Assembly (NCBI GenBank): GCA_903861145.1
Contig: CAIOTH010000045.1
Location: 1 to 37,944 of the forward strand
Source: an uncultured Bacteroidota bacterium
GTDB taxonomy: Bacteria; Bacteroidota; Bacteroidia; Chitinophagales; LD1
Length of the DNA stretch: 37,944 bases
Reading direction: 5' to 3'
In this document: positions 9,316-16,697 of the stretch, piece by piece
Numbering within the stretch: the stretch's first letter is position 1
Layout: every line of letters begins with the position of its first letter
The notes under the pieces: generated by a model
Seen by the model: the letters and a program-made list of their open reading frames with translations, nothing else
Told to the model about the DNA's origin: nothing
The model's database searches: none
Program-made: the position numbers and the translations under genes

Positions 9316-10956
9316 TTAAATCCTGTATTTTCCCTCTATCGGCATCCTTCGGCCCATGCCAAATGCCTTCGGCGATACCCTCAAAATTGGGGGTGCCTGG
9401 AAACGCTTCCATTCGTTCGAATTCACCATTTTTAGCACTCTTGCCACCAATTGTGGGTCAAAACCCCTTGCAATTAGCTCATCGGGCCCTTGTCTCTTTT
9501 CTATATATTGATAAAGAACCTTGTCTAAAATCTCGTAATCGGGCAACGAATCCGAATCCTTTTGATCTGGCCGCAACTCCGCCGAAGGCGCTTTGGTCAG
9601 AATATTTTCGGGGATTACTTCGCTATGCCTGTTAATGTACCGGGCAAGTTCATATATCTCGGTTTTATAAACATCACCTATTACCGACAAGCCTCCGCAC
9701 ATATCGCCGTATAAAGTGCCATAACCCACCGCCGCCTCGCTTTTATTGGTGGTGTTCAGCAAAATGTAACCAAACTTATTGCTGAATGCCATCAACAATA
9801 CCCCCCTTACGCGGGCCTGTAAATTCTCTTCAGCCACGTTAAAAGGCAAGCCATTAAAAAACGGATTTAAGGTTTTAAGCAAAGCCTGAAAATCATTCTC
9901 AATCGGCACAACCTCATATTTCGTTCCAAGGTTATCAGCAAGCTTTTTGGCATCGGCTAATGAGTGCTCTGTCGAAAAACCTGAGGGTAATAACAGGCTC
10001 TGTACATTTTCTTTACCCAAGGCATCTGCCGCCAGGCACAAAACCACAGCCGAGTCTATCCCACCACTTAAACCCAATATCGCTTTCTTAAACCCGAGCT
10101 TCGAAAAGTAATCCTTAATTCCAAGTACGAGCGCGTCGTGAATCCTGGCGATTTTAGAGGATTCGCCACCCGCATTTTCAGTTTTTAATTTGGATGGAAT
10201 TGGAAAATCAACCAATTGTATTGCTTCCTCAAAAAACGGCAACTGTTCGGTCACCTCGCCTTTTTCATTCACTACAACGCTTCCCCCGTCAAAAATAAGC
10301 TCGGTTTGCGCACCCACCTGGTTTACATATATCATAGGCGCATGGTATCTCGCCACGTTCGCTTTTATTACCTGCAATCTTTCTTCATGCTGCCCATAAT
10401 TAAACGGCGAAGCAGAAAGATTAATGATAATATCGGGTGCATGCTTTACAACCTCATCCATCGGGCAGGCCGTGTACAATGGGTTGTTGTTGCCCACGTT
10501 CCAAATGTCCTCGCAAATGGTTACTGCCAGTTTTTTGCCTTTAAATAAAACCGGTTCAAATTTTTTGTTGGGTTCAAAATACCGGTACTCATCAAAAATA
10601 TCGTAGGTAGGCAAAAGCGTTTTATCGGTAATGTGCTTTATCTCTTTTTCATAAATAAAATAAGCCGAGTTGTAAAGCGGTTTGCCCTGGTCTGAAGGGT
10701 TTATCCTGGGGCACCCCACTAAAACGGCTACTTTGCCTGTATGCTTCGCAATTTCATCAATAGCAAACTGGCATTGTTTAATATAATCGTCAAACTCCAA
10801 AAAGTCCCGTGAAGGGTAACCGCAAATACACAATTCGCTAAATACAACCAGCTCGGCCTCCCGGCTCTCAGCCTCCTGTATCGCCTTTATGATTTTGGCA
10901 GTATTACTCGAAAAATTTCCAACGTGATAGTTAAGTTGGGCAAGGGCAATTCTCAT
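9316..10956 (-). CDS. nadE: glutamine-dependent NAD+ synthase
   Basis: A 546-residue two-domain enzyme making NAD+ from deamido-NAD+, ATP and glutamine. The N-terminal nitrilase-fold glutaminase (about 1-245) shows the catalytic triad Glu41 (VVFSELCICGYP), Lys112 (TDKTLLPTYD) and Cys148 (TICEDIW). The C-terminal synthetase (about 270-546) has the ATP pyrophosphatase P-loop GLSGGIDSAV and the TTNKSEAAVGYGT segment. The length is typical of the shorter bacterial two-domain form. It is divergent from gldB, an arrangement known in Bacteroidota, and the shared spacer holds a perfect palindrome. Confidence 0.96.
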   Translation of the reverse strand: MRIALAQLNYHVGNFSSNTAKIIKAIQEAESREAELVVFSELCICGYPSRDFLEFDDYIKQCQFAIDEIAKHTGKVAVLVGCPRINPSDQGKPLYNSAYFIYEKEIKHITDKTLLPTYDIFDEYRYFEPNKKFEPVLFKGKKLAVTICEDIWNVGNNNPLYTACPMDEVVKHAPDIIINLSASPFNYGQHEERLQVIKANVARYHAPMIYVNQVGAQTELIFDGGSVVVNEKGEVTEQLPFFEEAIQLVDFPIPSKLKTENAGGESSKIARIHDALVLGIKDYFSKLGFKKAILGLSGGIDSAVVLCLAADALGKENVQSLLLPSGFSTEHSLADAKKLADNLGTKYEVVPIENDFQALLKTLNPFFNGLPFNVAEENLQARVRGVLLMAFSNKFGYILLNTTNKSEAAVGYGTLYGDMCGGLSVIGDVYKTEIYELARYINRHSEVIPENILTKAPSAELRPDQKDSDSLPDYEILDKVLYQYIEKRQGPDELIARGFDPQLVARVLKMVNSNEWKRFQAPPILRVSPKAFGMGRRMPIEGKYRI

Positions 10957-11001
10957 TTCTATATATCCGGCAGGCGCCGTGTTTAAACTCTTTTATTAAA
11001 A

Positions 11002-11017
11002 CCGAAAATATTTTCGG
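11002..11017. promoter_or_regulatory. 16-bp perfect palindrome in the nadE/gldB divergent spacer
   Basis: CCGAAAATATTTTCGG is its own reverse complement over all 16 bases. It sits 46 bases upstream of nadE and 54 upstream of gldB, where an operator for a dimeric regulator would act on both. No regulator gene is nearby, and the binding protein is unknown. Confidence 0.45.
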
Positions 11018-11070
11018 CTTGCGTTGCGTTTCATTTTTTGCATCTTAGCACTTTAACATGGCAGCGTAGC

Positions 11071-12129
11071 ATGAAAATACTGAAACTGGTACCAACAGCA
11101 CTCATCCTGATTTTACTAACAGGCTGTAACAGTTGCAACAAAAGCAAAAGTAGAGAAAAACCCGATGTATCGGGCATACATTTGGATGTTAAGCTGTTGC
11201 GCTTTGATAAAGATTTGTACGATTTTAATACCAAAGATTATGCTCAGCAGTTAGCTGTTATGAAAACGGCCTATGGGCCCTTTTTCGGTTTTTATATAGA
11301 GCACTTTGCCATTGGCCCGCATCCTGCAGCAGATAGTGTACCTCCTATGCACGATGCCATTATGAAATTTATTTCAGATTCCTACATCCGTAGCTTGCAG
11401 GATTCAATTAACAGTCATTTTAGCGATACCCGTGATATAGAACAGGGTCTTACCAATTCCTTTAAATACTATGAGTACTACTTTCCTAAGGCAATTGTTC
11501 CCAAAGTGGTAACTGTTAACTCTGCCCTGGCGCTTGGTGCATTTACCTACGATAAAGACATGTTAGGTATAGGGCTCGACCTTTATATGGGCCCTAACAA
11601 TGTAGATTATGACAGTGCAGGGATATACAAATACCTACAACACAAAATGCGGCGCGAATATATTGCCCGCAACGCTATGGAGGTGCTCTATAACCTCAAT
11701 TTTGGTAGTACAGACATAGAACGTGGTGAAACGTTGATTGAAGGCATGGTAGAGAAGGGAAAGAAAATGTATTTCCTTTCATATGTTTTACCCGACGCAC
11801 CCGATAGCATGATTGTTGCATACACCGCTGTCCAAACAAAATGGTGCCAGGCCAACGAGTACGAAATATGGAAGTTTTTGAACGAAAAGGATATGCTGTA
11901 CAAAAATAACTATATGGATCAAAAACGTTACCTTGATGAGGGGCCAAATACCCCCGGTATGCCCGCCGAAGCACCTGGTAACATTGGTAGTTGGATAGGT
12001 TTGCAAATAGTGAATAAATTTATGAAAGAAACCGACCACAAAATTTCAATGCAGGATATGATTACAAAGTACGATGCAAAGTCTATTTTGAACAAAGCAA
12101 AATACCGTCCTGCTAAATCGGTTTTTTGA
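11071..12129 (+). CDS. gldB: gliding-motility lipoprotein GldB
   Basis: A 352-residue lipoprotein. The start at 11071 is preferred over an in-frame TTG at 11038 because it begins a lipoprotein signal peptide with lipobox LTGC (Cys19). The mature chain shows the GldB pattern: a conserved opening HLDVKLLRFDKDLYDFN, a long helical middle, VNSALALGAFTYDKDMLGIGLDLYMG, and a C-terminal GSWIGLQIVNKFM segment. GldB is needed for Flavobacterium gliding and is associated with the T9SS-linked motility apparatus, though orthologues also occur in non-gliding species. The neighbour nadE supports the call. No gldC follows here; the next gene encodes an unrelated membrane protein. Confidence 0.88.
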   Translation: MKILKLVPTALILILLTGCNSCNKSKSREKPDVSGIHLDVKLLRFDKDLYDFNTKDYAQQLAVMKTAYGPFFGFYIEHFAIGPHPAADSVPPMHDAIMKFISDSYIRSLQDSINSHFSDTRDIEQGLTNSFKYYEYYFPKAIVPKVVTVNSALALGAFTYDKDMLGIGLDLYMGPNNVDYDSAGIYKYLQHKMRREYIARNAMEVLYNLNFGSTDIERGETLIEGMVEKGKKMYFLSYVLPDAPDSMIVAYTAVQTKWCQANEYEIWKFLNEKDMLYKNNYMDQKRYLDEGPNTPGMPAEAPGNIGSWIGLQIVNKFMKETDHKISMQDMITKYDAKSILNKAKYRPAKSVF

Positions 12130-12161
12130 AACTAGTTCCCCCGCTTGTTGTGGCAGATTTT

Positions 12162-12169
12162 TATTTTTG
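12162..12169 (+). promoter_or_regulatory. possible -7 box for the GTG-started membrane protein gene
   Basis: TATTTTTG matches TAnnTTTG and lies 29 bases before the GTG at 12199. A properly spaced -33 TTTG is not seen, so this is a weak call. Confidence 0.3.
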
Positions 12170-12198
12170 AGTTGATAATGAGTTAAAACAAACCCGAG

Positions 12199-13086
12199 GT
12201 GGATCGCAAACAATCTGAACGTTGGCTAAGTAGAGTTTCCAGAACGATTAACTCAACCGCATGCTTTTCGCTGGCTTACGTAATATTAACGTATTTGCTT
12301 TGGTATATCACGGGCCTTGCCGGCCGTTTCTTTAAGTTCGACTCGCTGGTATACTATTACGGCATTAAGTTTATGCTAAACGGGCATGCCTGGAGTAAAT
12401 TGAAGATTGTACTAATATACTCGGCTGGCCCTTTGTCCATGTTACTATTGTCCATGCTTGCTTTGTTGCTATACCACAACCTTAAGCGACTAAAAACAAT
12501 ACTTAACGTTTTTTTACTGTGGATTTTTGTTCTTGGCTTTACTATTTTTCTTTCTCAAATTATTATCGCCGCGCTGGGCGTTTACAGGTACGATTCGCTG
12601 TATTACCAGGGCCTGGCCGTAACATTTGCCTGGTTAAAAATTCCTGCATTTCTAGTTTATGCGCTCAATATTTTTGTTGTACTGTTTATCATTTACATAG
12701 GGGTAAACAGCTCCCGTCCTTTTTTGGCTTTTTCATACTCTTATTCTAAAGTCAATAACGCGGCCCACCGGCGCAAATATTTTTTCGAAATAGCGCTGGT
12801 ACCGTTTATTATTGGCGGCCTATTAACTTGTGTTGCCGTGTTTCCTAAAGATCAGGCGGCTAAAAGCGTTTTGGTTTTGTTAGGTAGCACCCACCTTATT
12901 TACCTTTTTGTTACCGGAATAGTTTTAGGAATAGGCTGGCTATCGCTATCGTATGTTGAAATTTCAAGGCAGCAACTGGTGCGCTATAACTCATTGCAAA
13001 TGCCCAATGTTTTATTTATAATTTTAATGTTTGTTGCATGGGCATTTATCTTTGCCACTTTAAGGGGTGTATATGTTTCCTCCTAA
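12199..13086 (+). CDS. unknown polytopic membrane protein (GTG start)
   Basis: A 295-residue protein with about seven hydrophobic helices (near 20-40, 65-88, 100-127, 145-170, 196-215, 222-250 and 268-290) and no recognised catalytic motif. The GTG start is constrained by an in-frame TAA at 12184-12186, and the first internal Met is near residue 58 inside the membrane region. The layout loosely recalls small integral-membrane 'Yip1-like' or M50-like proteins, but there is no HExxH, so I do not assign one. It sits between gldB and a convergent thioredoxin gene and ends just before a hairpin. Confidence 0.7.
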   Translation: MDRKQSERWLSRVSRTINSTACFSLAYVILTYLLWYITGLAGRFFKFDSLVYYYGIKFMLNGHAWSKLKIVLIYSAGPLSMLLLSMLALLLYHNLKRLKTILNVFLLWIFVLGFTIFLSQIIIAALGVYRYDSLYYQGLAVTFAWLKIPAFLVYALNIFVVLFIIYIGVNSSRPFLAFSYSYSKVNNAAHRRKYFFEIALVPFIIGGLLTCVAVFPKDQAAKSVLVLLGSTHLIYLFVTGIVLGIGWLSLSYVEISRQQLVRYNSLQMPNVLFIILMFVAWAFIFATLRGVYVSS

Positions 13087-13089
13087 AAT

Positions 13090-13108
13090 CTCAATCGCCG
13101 GGATTGAG
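13090..13108. terminator. stem-loop between convergent genes
   Basis: CTCAATC and GATTGAG form a 7-bp perfect stem with loop GCCGG, placed between the ends of the membrane-protein gene (13086, +) and the thioredoxin gene (13115, -). The plus-strand side continues into a T-rich stretch (TGGTTGTTAATT). The location suggests a two-way terminator, although the T-tract is poor. Confidence 0.5.
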
Positions 13109-13114
13109 TGGTTG

Positions 13115-13609
13115 TTAATTGGCCAGTTGTTTTAACCGCTTTAATACTCCCTCGTCGGCCCAATTTTCTACTCCGGTTTTTTCGAAAACAACTTTTCCAT
13201 TATTATTAACCAGGTAATTTGTAGGCAAGGTAAATACTTTCACGGTGTGTAGGTTTTTTACCGCGTGTAGTATAATTATGTGCCCGGCATTTATACGACT
13301 ACTAAATGCACTTAAGCGTTCTAAGGGCTCATCCGAAATGCTGATAAATACAAAGTCATCAGTTGCCAGTGTTTCGGCGGCTTTGTCAAGCCCGTGCATT
13401 TCGGCAACGCATGGCCCGCACCAGGTTGCAAAAAAATTGAGGAAAAGCTTTTTGCCCTTATAGTCATCCAGCTTAACCGGCGTACCTGATAAATCGGTCA
13501 ATTCTAAATCGGCAAATTTTATTTGAGGAGCTACCCTGTATTTATGGTAAAGGAAAAAACCAAACAATAGCACAACAACCAGTAGTACAGCCGCAATTAT
13601 TTTATTCAT
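13115..13609 (-). CDS. TlpA-like membrane-anchored thioredoxin
   Basis: A 164-residue thiol-disulfide protein. One N-terminal helix (4-21) anchors it, with the thioredoxin fold outside in the periplasm. The active site is ATWCGPC with Cys64 and Cys67. The cis-proline region is in FTLPTNYLVNNNGKVV. The short domain with an AhpC/TSA-like opening (FADLELTDLSGTPVKLDDYKGK) is typical of TlpA/ResA proteins, which reduce disulfides in exported proteins or cytochrome c. It overlaps the pyrophosphatase gene by four bases, so the two are co-translated, though there is no obvious functional link. Confidence 0.88.
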   Translation of the reverse strand: MNKIIAAVLLVVVLLFGFFLYHKYRVAPQIKFADLELTDLSGTPVKLDDYKGKKLFLNFFATWCGPCVAEMHGLDKAAETLATDDFVFISISDEPLERLSAFSSRINAGHIIILHAVKNLHTVKVFTLPTNYLVNNNGKVVFEKTGVENWADEGVLKRLKQLAN

Positions 13610-14232
13610 AAGCCCACAAAACGATTTTTGTAATCAACCTGGCTGCGGCGTATTACTTCGCAGGCCTCTTCTCTGCCATATACTGCCGAAATTTCAACCA
13701 TTCTCTTTTCAATACCTCCGGGCATGTCCTTATAGGTTAAAAAGTAATGCTTTAAGCGGTTAATAATTGACTCTCCCAATTGGCTTATATCCGTGTAATT
13801 TCCATAAATGGCATCGCCCTTCATCACGGCAATAATTTTATCATCAGCCTCATTTTTATCAATCATCCTGAACCCACCAATGGGTATGGCCTGCACTAAA
13901 ATGCCACCGTTTTCAATATTTTTTTCTTCAAGTACCAAAATGTCCATAGGGTCCTGGTCGCCGGTAATATTCAGGCGGCCTGTTTTTTCCATGCAAAAGT
14001 TACCTACTTGTATATCGCAAAGTGTTTGCGGAATAAAACCATAAAGGGCAGGTACAACGTTCGAAAATAACTGGGGGCGGTCAACTTTAAGCCAACCACT
14101 TTTTTTATCTACCTCGTATTTTACAGTGTCTTTGGGCACTATTTCGATAAAAGCAGTTAAAACACCCGGGGCATTTTCTCCAATCTCAATCCCATGCCAG
14201 GGATGCATCATATATCTTAAGTCCTGGGCCAT
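13606..14232 (-). CDS. ppa: inorganic pyrophosphatase, family I
   Basis: A 208-residue soluble enzyme hydrolysing pyrophosphate to phosphate, pulling biosynthetic reactions forward. Metal-binding motif GDQDPMDILV gives Asp92, Asp94 and Asp97. The substrate-binding KYE (38-40), the phosphate-contacting Arg52 and Tyr64 region, and the later MIDKNEADDKIIAV (the family's MxDExGxDxKxxAV) are all present. The protein is a little longer than the E. coli enzyme at the C-terminus. It lies 36 bases after the upstream TPM gene on the same strand. Confidence 0.93.
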   Translation of the reverse strand: MAQDLRYMMHPWHGIEIGENAPGVLTAFIEIVPKDTVKYEVDKKSGWLKVDRPQLFSNVVPALYGFIPQTLCDIQVGNFCMEKTGRLNITGDQDPMDILVLEEKNIENGGILVQAIPIGGFRMIDKNEADDKIIAVMKGDAIYGNYTDISQLGESIINRLKHYFLTYKDMPGGIEKRMVEISAVYGREEACEVIRRSQVDYKNRFVGL

Positions 14233-14268
14233 CTGTTTGTTTTGTAATACTCAACTAAACGCGATTAA

Positions 14269-15054
14269 CTACCAATCGCCACTGGCACCGCCGCCGCTAA
14301 ATCCGCCGCCGCCAAATCCACCAAATCCGCCACCGCTATCTCCGCCGCCACCGCCGCCAAATCCACCGCTTCCCAAAAAGCCTCCAATCAGGCCACCGGT
14401 AAATCCGCCACCGCCAAAGGTGCCGCTATTACCACCGCCACCGCCAAAAAAACGCGGAAGTATAAAGAGTAAGAAAATAACGATTGCAATTATTACCCAA
14501 ACAGGTATTCCTTTGGTTTGATCGTTCTCCCGCTTGTCCTCAAAAGTTCCCGCCAGGCGTTGAATTATTTCGGTTGTAGCAGCATCAAAGCCACCATAAA
14601 AATTACCACTTTTAAAGTTAGGCGCCAGGGTGTTTTTAATAATACGGTCGCAAATAATCGAACCCAGTTTTTCCTCTACTCCGTAGCCCGTTCTAATAGT
14701 TACTTTATGTTCCTTTTTGGCCATTAATATCATAATGCCATTCAGGTTCTTTTTGGTGCCAACGCCCCACTTTTCGCCCAGTTCGGCAGCAAAACTTCCT
14801 ACTTCTGCTCCATCTAAAGTCTCAACAGTAACAATGGCTATTTGTGTTGATGTACTGTCATTATATCTATCCAGTTTACTTTCCAGGGTGTTCACTTCGC
14901 CACCGCTCATTACATGCGCAAAATCGTTAACCAGCCTTGGCGGGTTTGGGGCAGGAGGGATGCTTTGTGCAAAGGAAAATGACGAAGCAAAAAGGCACAC
15001 TAACATCAGCACAGATTTATTGAAAATCCGGGGCACGTGGGTTAACGCAGCCAT
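14269..15054 (-). CDS. TPM-domain (YgcG/Psb32-type) membrane protein with glycine-rich tail
   Basis: A 261-residue protein if started at the ATG at 15054, four bases after the stop of the upstream TPM gene; an alternative ATG at 15078 adds eight residues and overlaps that gene by 20 bases. A signal peptide ends near SFAQS. The TPM domain (about 40-160) has LVNDFAHVMS, STQIAIVTVETLDG, and GIMILMAKKEHKVTIRTGYGVE. A membrane helix is at about 184-201 and residues 203-261 are almost pure Gly/Ser/Phe. This is the usual YgcG architecture. TPM domains are linked to membrane-protein quality control and photosystem repair, and some have acid phosphatase activity; the bacterial role is unclear. Confidence 0.88.
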   Translation of the reverse strand: MAALTHVPRIFNKSVLMLVCLFASSFSFAQSIPPAPNPPRLVNDFAHVMSGGEVNTLESKLDRYNDSTSTQIAIVTVETLDGAEVGSFAAELGEKWGVGTKKNLNGIMILMAKKEHKVTIRTGYGVEEKLGSIICDRIIKNTLAPNFKSGNFYGGFDAATTEIIQRLAGTFEDKRENDQTKGIPVWVIIAIVIFLLFILPRFFGGGGGNSGTFGGGGFTGGLIGGFLGSGGFGGGGGGDSGGGFGGFGGGGFSGGGASGDW

Positions 15055-15058
15055 AAAA

Positions 15059-15514
15059 TTACCCTTCACTGATTTCATCGCTCAATTCATTTTTATCATT
15101 ATCGCTGTGCGGAAAATATTGCTGTAGGTGCGACCCTGTTTCCTTAATAGCGAATAAAAGACCTTCTAAAAATTCTCCTTTCTTAAAGTGTCCTTTCATT
15201 ACCTCTTTGGTGCCATGCCAAAAATCGGCGGGCACCACGGCATGTATTCCCGAATCGCCGGCTATGGCAAACTTTTTATCACCCCAGGCAATATAAATCA
15301 GCACCCCGTTTTTATGTTTGGTCTTATGCATTTCAAGTTTATGAAACACATCAACTGCACGGGCCAGTGGTTCTTTGGGGCACTTTTCTTCCAGGTGCAC
15401 CCTTATCTGGCCTGAGGTCTGTTTTTCAGCCTCGCCAATGGCAGCAACTATCTGTTGTTTTTGCTCGTCGGTAAAAATTTGTTTTTTTGAAAACACAGTA
15501 TCCGGTTTTGGCAA
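15059..15514 (-). CDS. small TPM-domain protein (non-ATG start)
   Basis: A 151-residue protein dominated by one TPM domain (EKQTSGQIRVHLEEKCP, NGVLIYIAWGDKKFAIAGDSGIHAVVP), with no signal peptide or membrane helix. There is no ATG before residue 60. The TTG at 15514 directly follows the LemA stop codon in the same frame; a GTG at 15496 (giving VFSKKQIFTDEQKQQIV) fits the usual start of this family better. In either case the start is non-ATG and is probably coupled to LemA termination. The LemA + small TPM + Gly-rich TPM trio recurs in Bacteroidota and supports a shared envelope function. Confidence 0.85.
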   Translation of the reverse strand: MPKPDTVFSKKQIFTDEQKQQIVAAIGEAEKQTSGQIRVHLEEKCPKEPLARAVDVFHKLEMHKTKHKNGVLIYIAWGDKKFAIAGDSGIHAVVPADFWHGTKEVMKGHFKKGEFLEGLLFAIKETGSHLQQYFPHSDNDKNELSDEISEG

Positions 15515-16093
15515 TTAGAATTTAACCTTGGGTGCATTTTGAGTTCCTTCGTCAGCTTTAAAGTAACCTTTAGAAGCAAAGCCAAACATTTTGGCCGTAA
15601 CTAATTCCGGAAACGTTTGTATGCTGGCGTTATATTCATTCACCAGGTCGTTAAATTTCTTTCTTTCAAAATTAACCTTGTCTTCGGTGCTTGCCAGTTC
15701 AACACGCAATTCGGTATATCCCTTTGTTGCCTGCAATTCGGGGTATTTTTCAGATACCACTAACAATCGCGAAAGGCTGCCACTTAACTGGCTTTGCGCC
15801 TGCTGAAATTTTTCAATCTGCTCTTGCGAAAGGTTATTTACATCCAGGTGTATCGAGGTTGCCTTGGCGCGGTCCGATATTACTTTATCCAGTGTTTCCT
15901 GCTCATATTTTCCGCCGCCTTTTACTGTCTCAACAAGGTTAGGTATTAAATCTGCCCTACGCTGGTACGAGGCCTCAACATTGGCCCATTGGGCATTTAC
16001 TGCTTCACGCTTTTGTACTAAGCCATTATACCCGCAACTACTAAGGGTTGAACCTATAATTACTATGGCAAAAAGGCGAAATAAATTTTTCAT
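15515..16093 (-). CDS. lemA: LemA family lipoprotein
   Basis: A 192-residue protein starting at the ATG at 16093, which gives a lipoprotein signal peptide with lipobox LSSC near residue 19; the longer in-frame reading to 16144 places 17 odd residues before it. The LemA core is clear: YNGLVQKREAVNAQWANVEASYQRRADLIPNLVETVKG, then long helices, and the classic ending PKVKF. LemA proteins are short helical envelope proteins of unknown biochemical role, commonly encoded with TPM proteins. A near-match to the Bacteroidota -7 box (TACCTTTA on the minus strand) lies about 20 bases upstream. It heads the run LemA-TPM-TPM-ppa-thioredoxin. Confidence 0.9.
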   Translation of the reverse strand: MKNLFRLFAIVIIGSTLSSCGYNGLVQKREAVNAQWANVEASYQRRADLIPNLVETVKGGGKYEQETLDKVISDRAKATSIHLDVNNLSQEQIEKFQQAQSQLSGSLSRLLVVSEKYPELQATKGYTELRVELASTEDKVNFERKKFNDLVNEYNASIQTFPELVTAKMFGFASKGYFKADEGTQNAPKVKF

Positions 16094-16145
16094 ATGTATT
16101 GTGCTTTTATTTTTGATAAAGGTATAAACTTTTTTTACAGGCATC

Positions 16146-16160
16146 AGCGCTTTAAGCGCT
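16146..16160. promoter_or_regulatory. palindrome between lemA and the AhpD-like gene
   Basis: AGCGCTT-T-AAGCGCT is a 7+1+7 perfect inverted repeat in a divergent spacer, 53 bases from the lemA ATG and 58 from the plus-strand gene. It could be an operator or a small hairpin at the transcript start. There is no direct support beyond symmetry and position. Confidence 0.4.
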
Positions 16161-16185
16161 AAGGTATCTATGATATGATAATTAT

Positions 16186-16193
16186 TACTTTTG
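16186..16193 (+). promoter_or_regulatory. -7 box for the AhpD-like gene
   Basis: TACTTTTG matches TAnnTTTG exactly and ends 24 bases before the ATG at 16218, the normal spacing. No convincing -33 element. Confidence 0.45.
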
Positions 16194-16217
16194 ACGAATT
16201 ACCAACCGTAAAATTGT

Positions 16218-16568
16218 ATGAGCGACCTAATAACCGACTTTAACAGCTACCGTTCTAAAATGAACGATGTAATACTTGCCAAAGATAATTTAGTGCTTAA
16301 AAGATTCTGGAGCCTTGATAACCAGGCCTATGCGGATGGAGCATTGCCTTCAAAAACGAAGGAATTGATGGGCCTGGTTGCCAGCATGGTGCTTAGATGC
16401 GATGACTGTATTAAATACCATTTGGGTAAATGCCACGATTTAGGAACCACCACCGCCGAGATGTACGAGGTTTTCGCTATTGCCAACCTGGTAGGAGGCT
16501 CGATAGTAGTGCCGCATACCCGCCGTGCTGCTGAATATTGGGAGGCCCTACTGGCACAGCCCAAATAA
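16218..16568 (+). CDS. carboxymuconolactone decarboxylase / AhpD-like protein
   Basis: A 116-residue protein of the CMD superfamily. The redox motif CDDCIKYH (CxxC plus a His four residues later) is the AhpD-type active site, and the surrounding helices (KTKELMGLVASMVLR, TAEMYEVFAIANLVGGSIVVPH) match the all-helical CMD fold. Such small proteins form trimers or hexamers and act as alkylhydroperoxidase-like or thiol-disulfide proteins. The substrate is unknown. It appears monocistronic, being followed by a long inverted repeat and 129 bases before the next start. Confidence 0.88.
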   Translation: MSDLITDFNSYRSKMNDVILAKDNLVLKRFWSLDNQAYADGALPSKTKELMGLVASMVLRCDDCIKYHLGKCHDLGTTTAEMYEVFAIANLVGGSIVVPHTRRAAEYWEALLAQPK

Positions 16569-16580
16569 AGCATTGAAGAA

Positions 16581-16649
16581 AAAAGTGCACACTCAACAAC
16601 CCGGGCAGGGGTAACATGGTATTTTGCCCATATTAAATAATGCACTTTT
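16581..16649. other. nested inverted repeat in the spacer before the PorE-like gene
   Basis: AAAAGTGCA (16581-16589) and TGCACTTTT (16641-16649) are perfect 9-base complements 51 bases apart; inside them GGGCA (16603-16607) pairs with TGCCC (16625-16629). The structure begins 12 bases after the AhpD-like stop and ends 48 bases before the next start, with CTTTTG at its 3' side. It could be a terminator, an mRNA leader fold or a DNA-binding site. Confidence 0.4.
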
Positions 16650-16697
16650 GACCTTAGGCGTAGTGTTGAATGGTTAATTTGTTTTCAAAAAGTAAAA

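Noticed and set aside
14126-14521. Plus-strand reading frame rich in proline (131 codons)
   Set aside because: It is the antisense of the glycine-rich tail of the TPM protein; the proline runs mirror Gly codons. No promoter or signal peptide.
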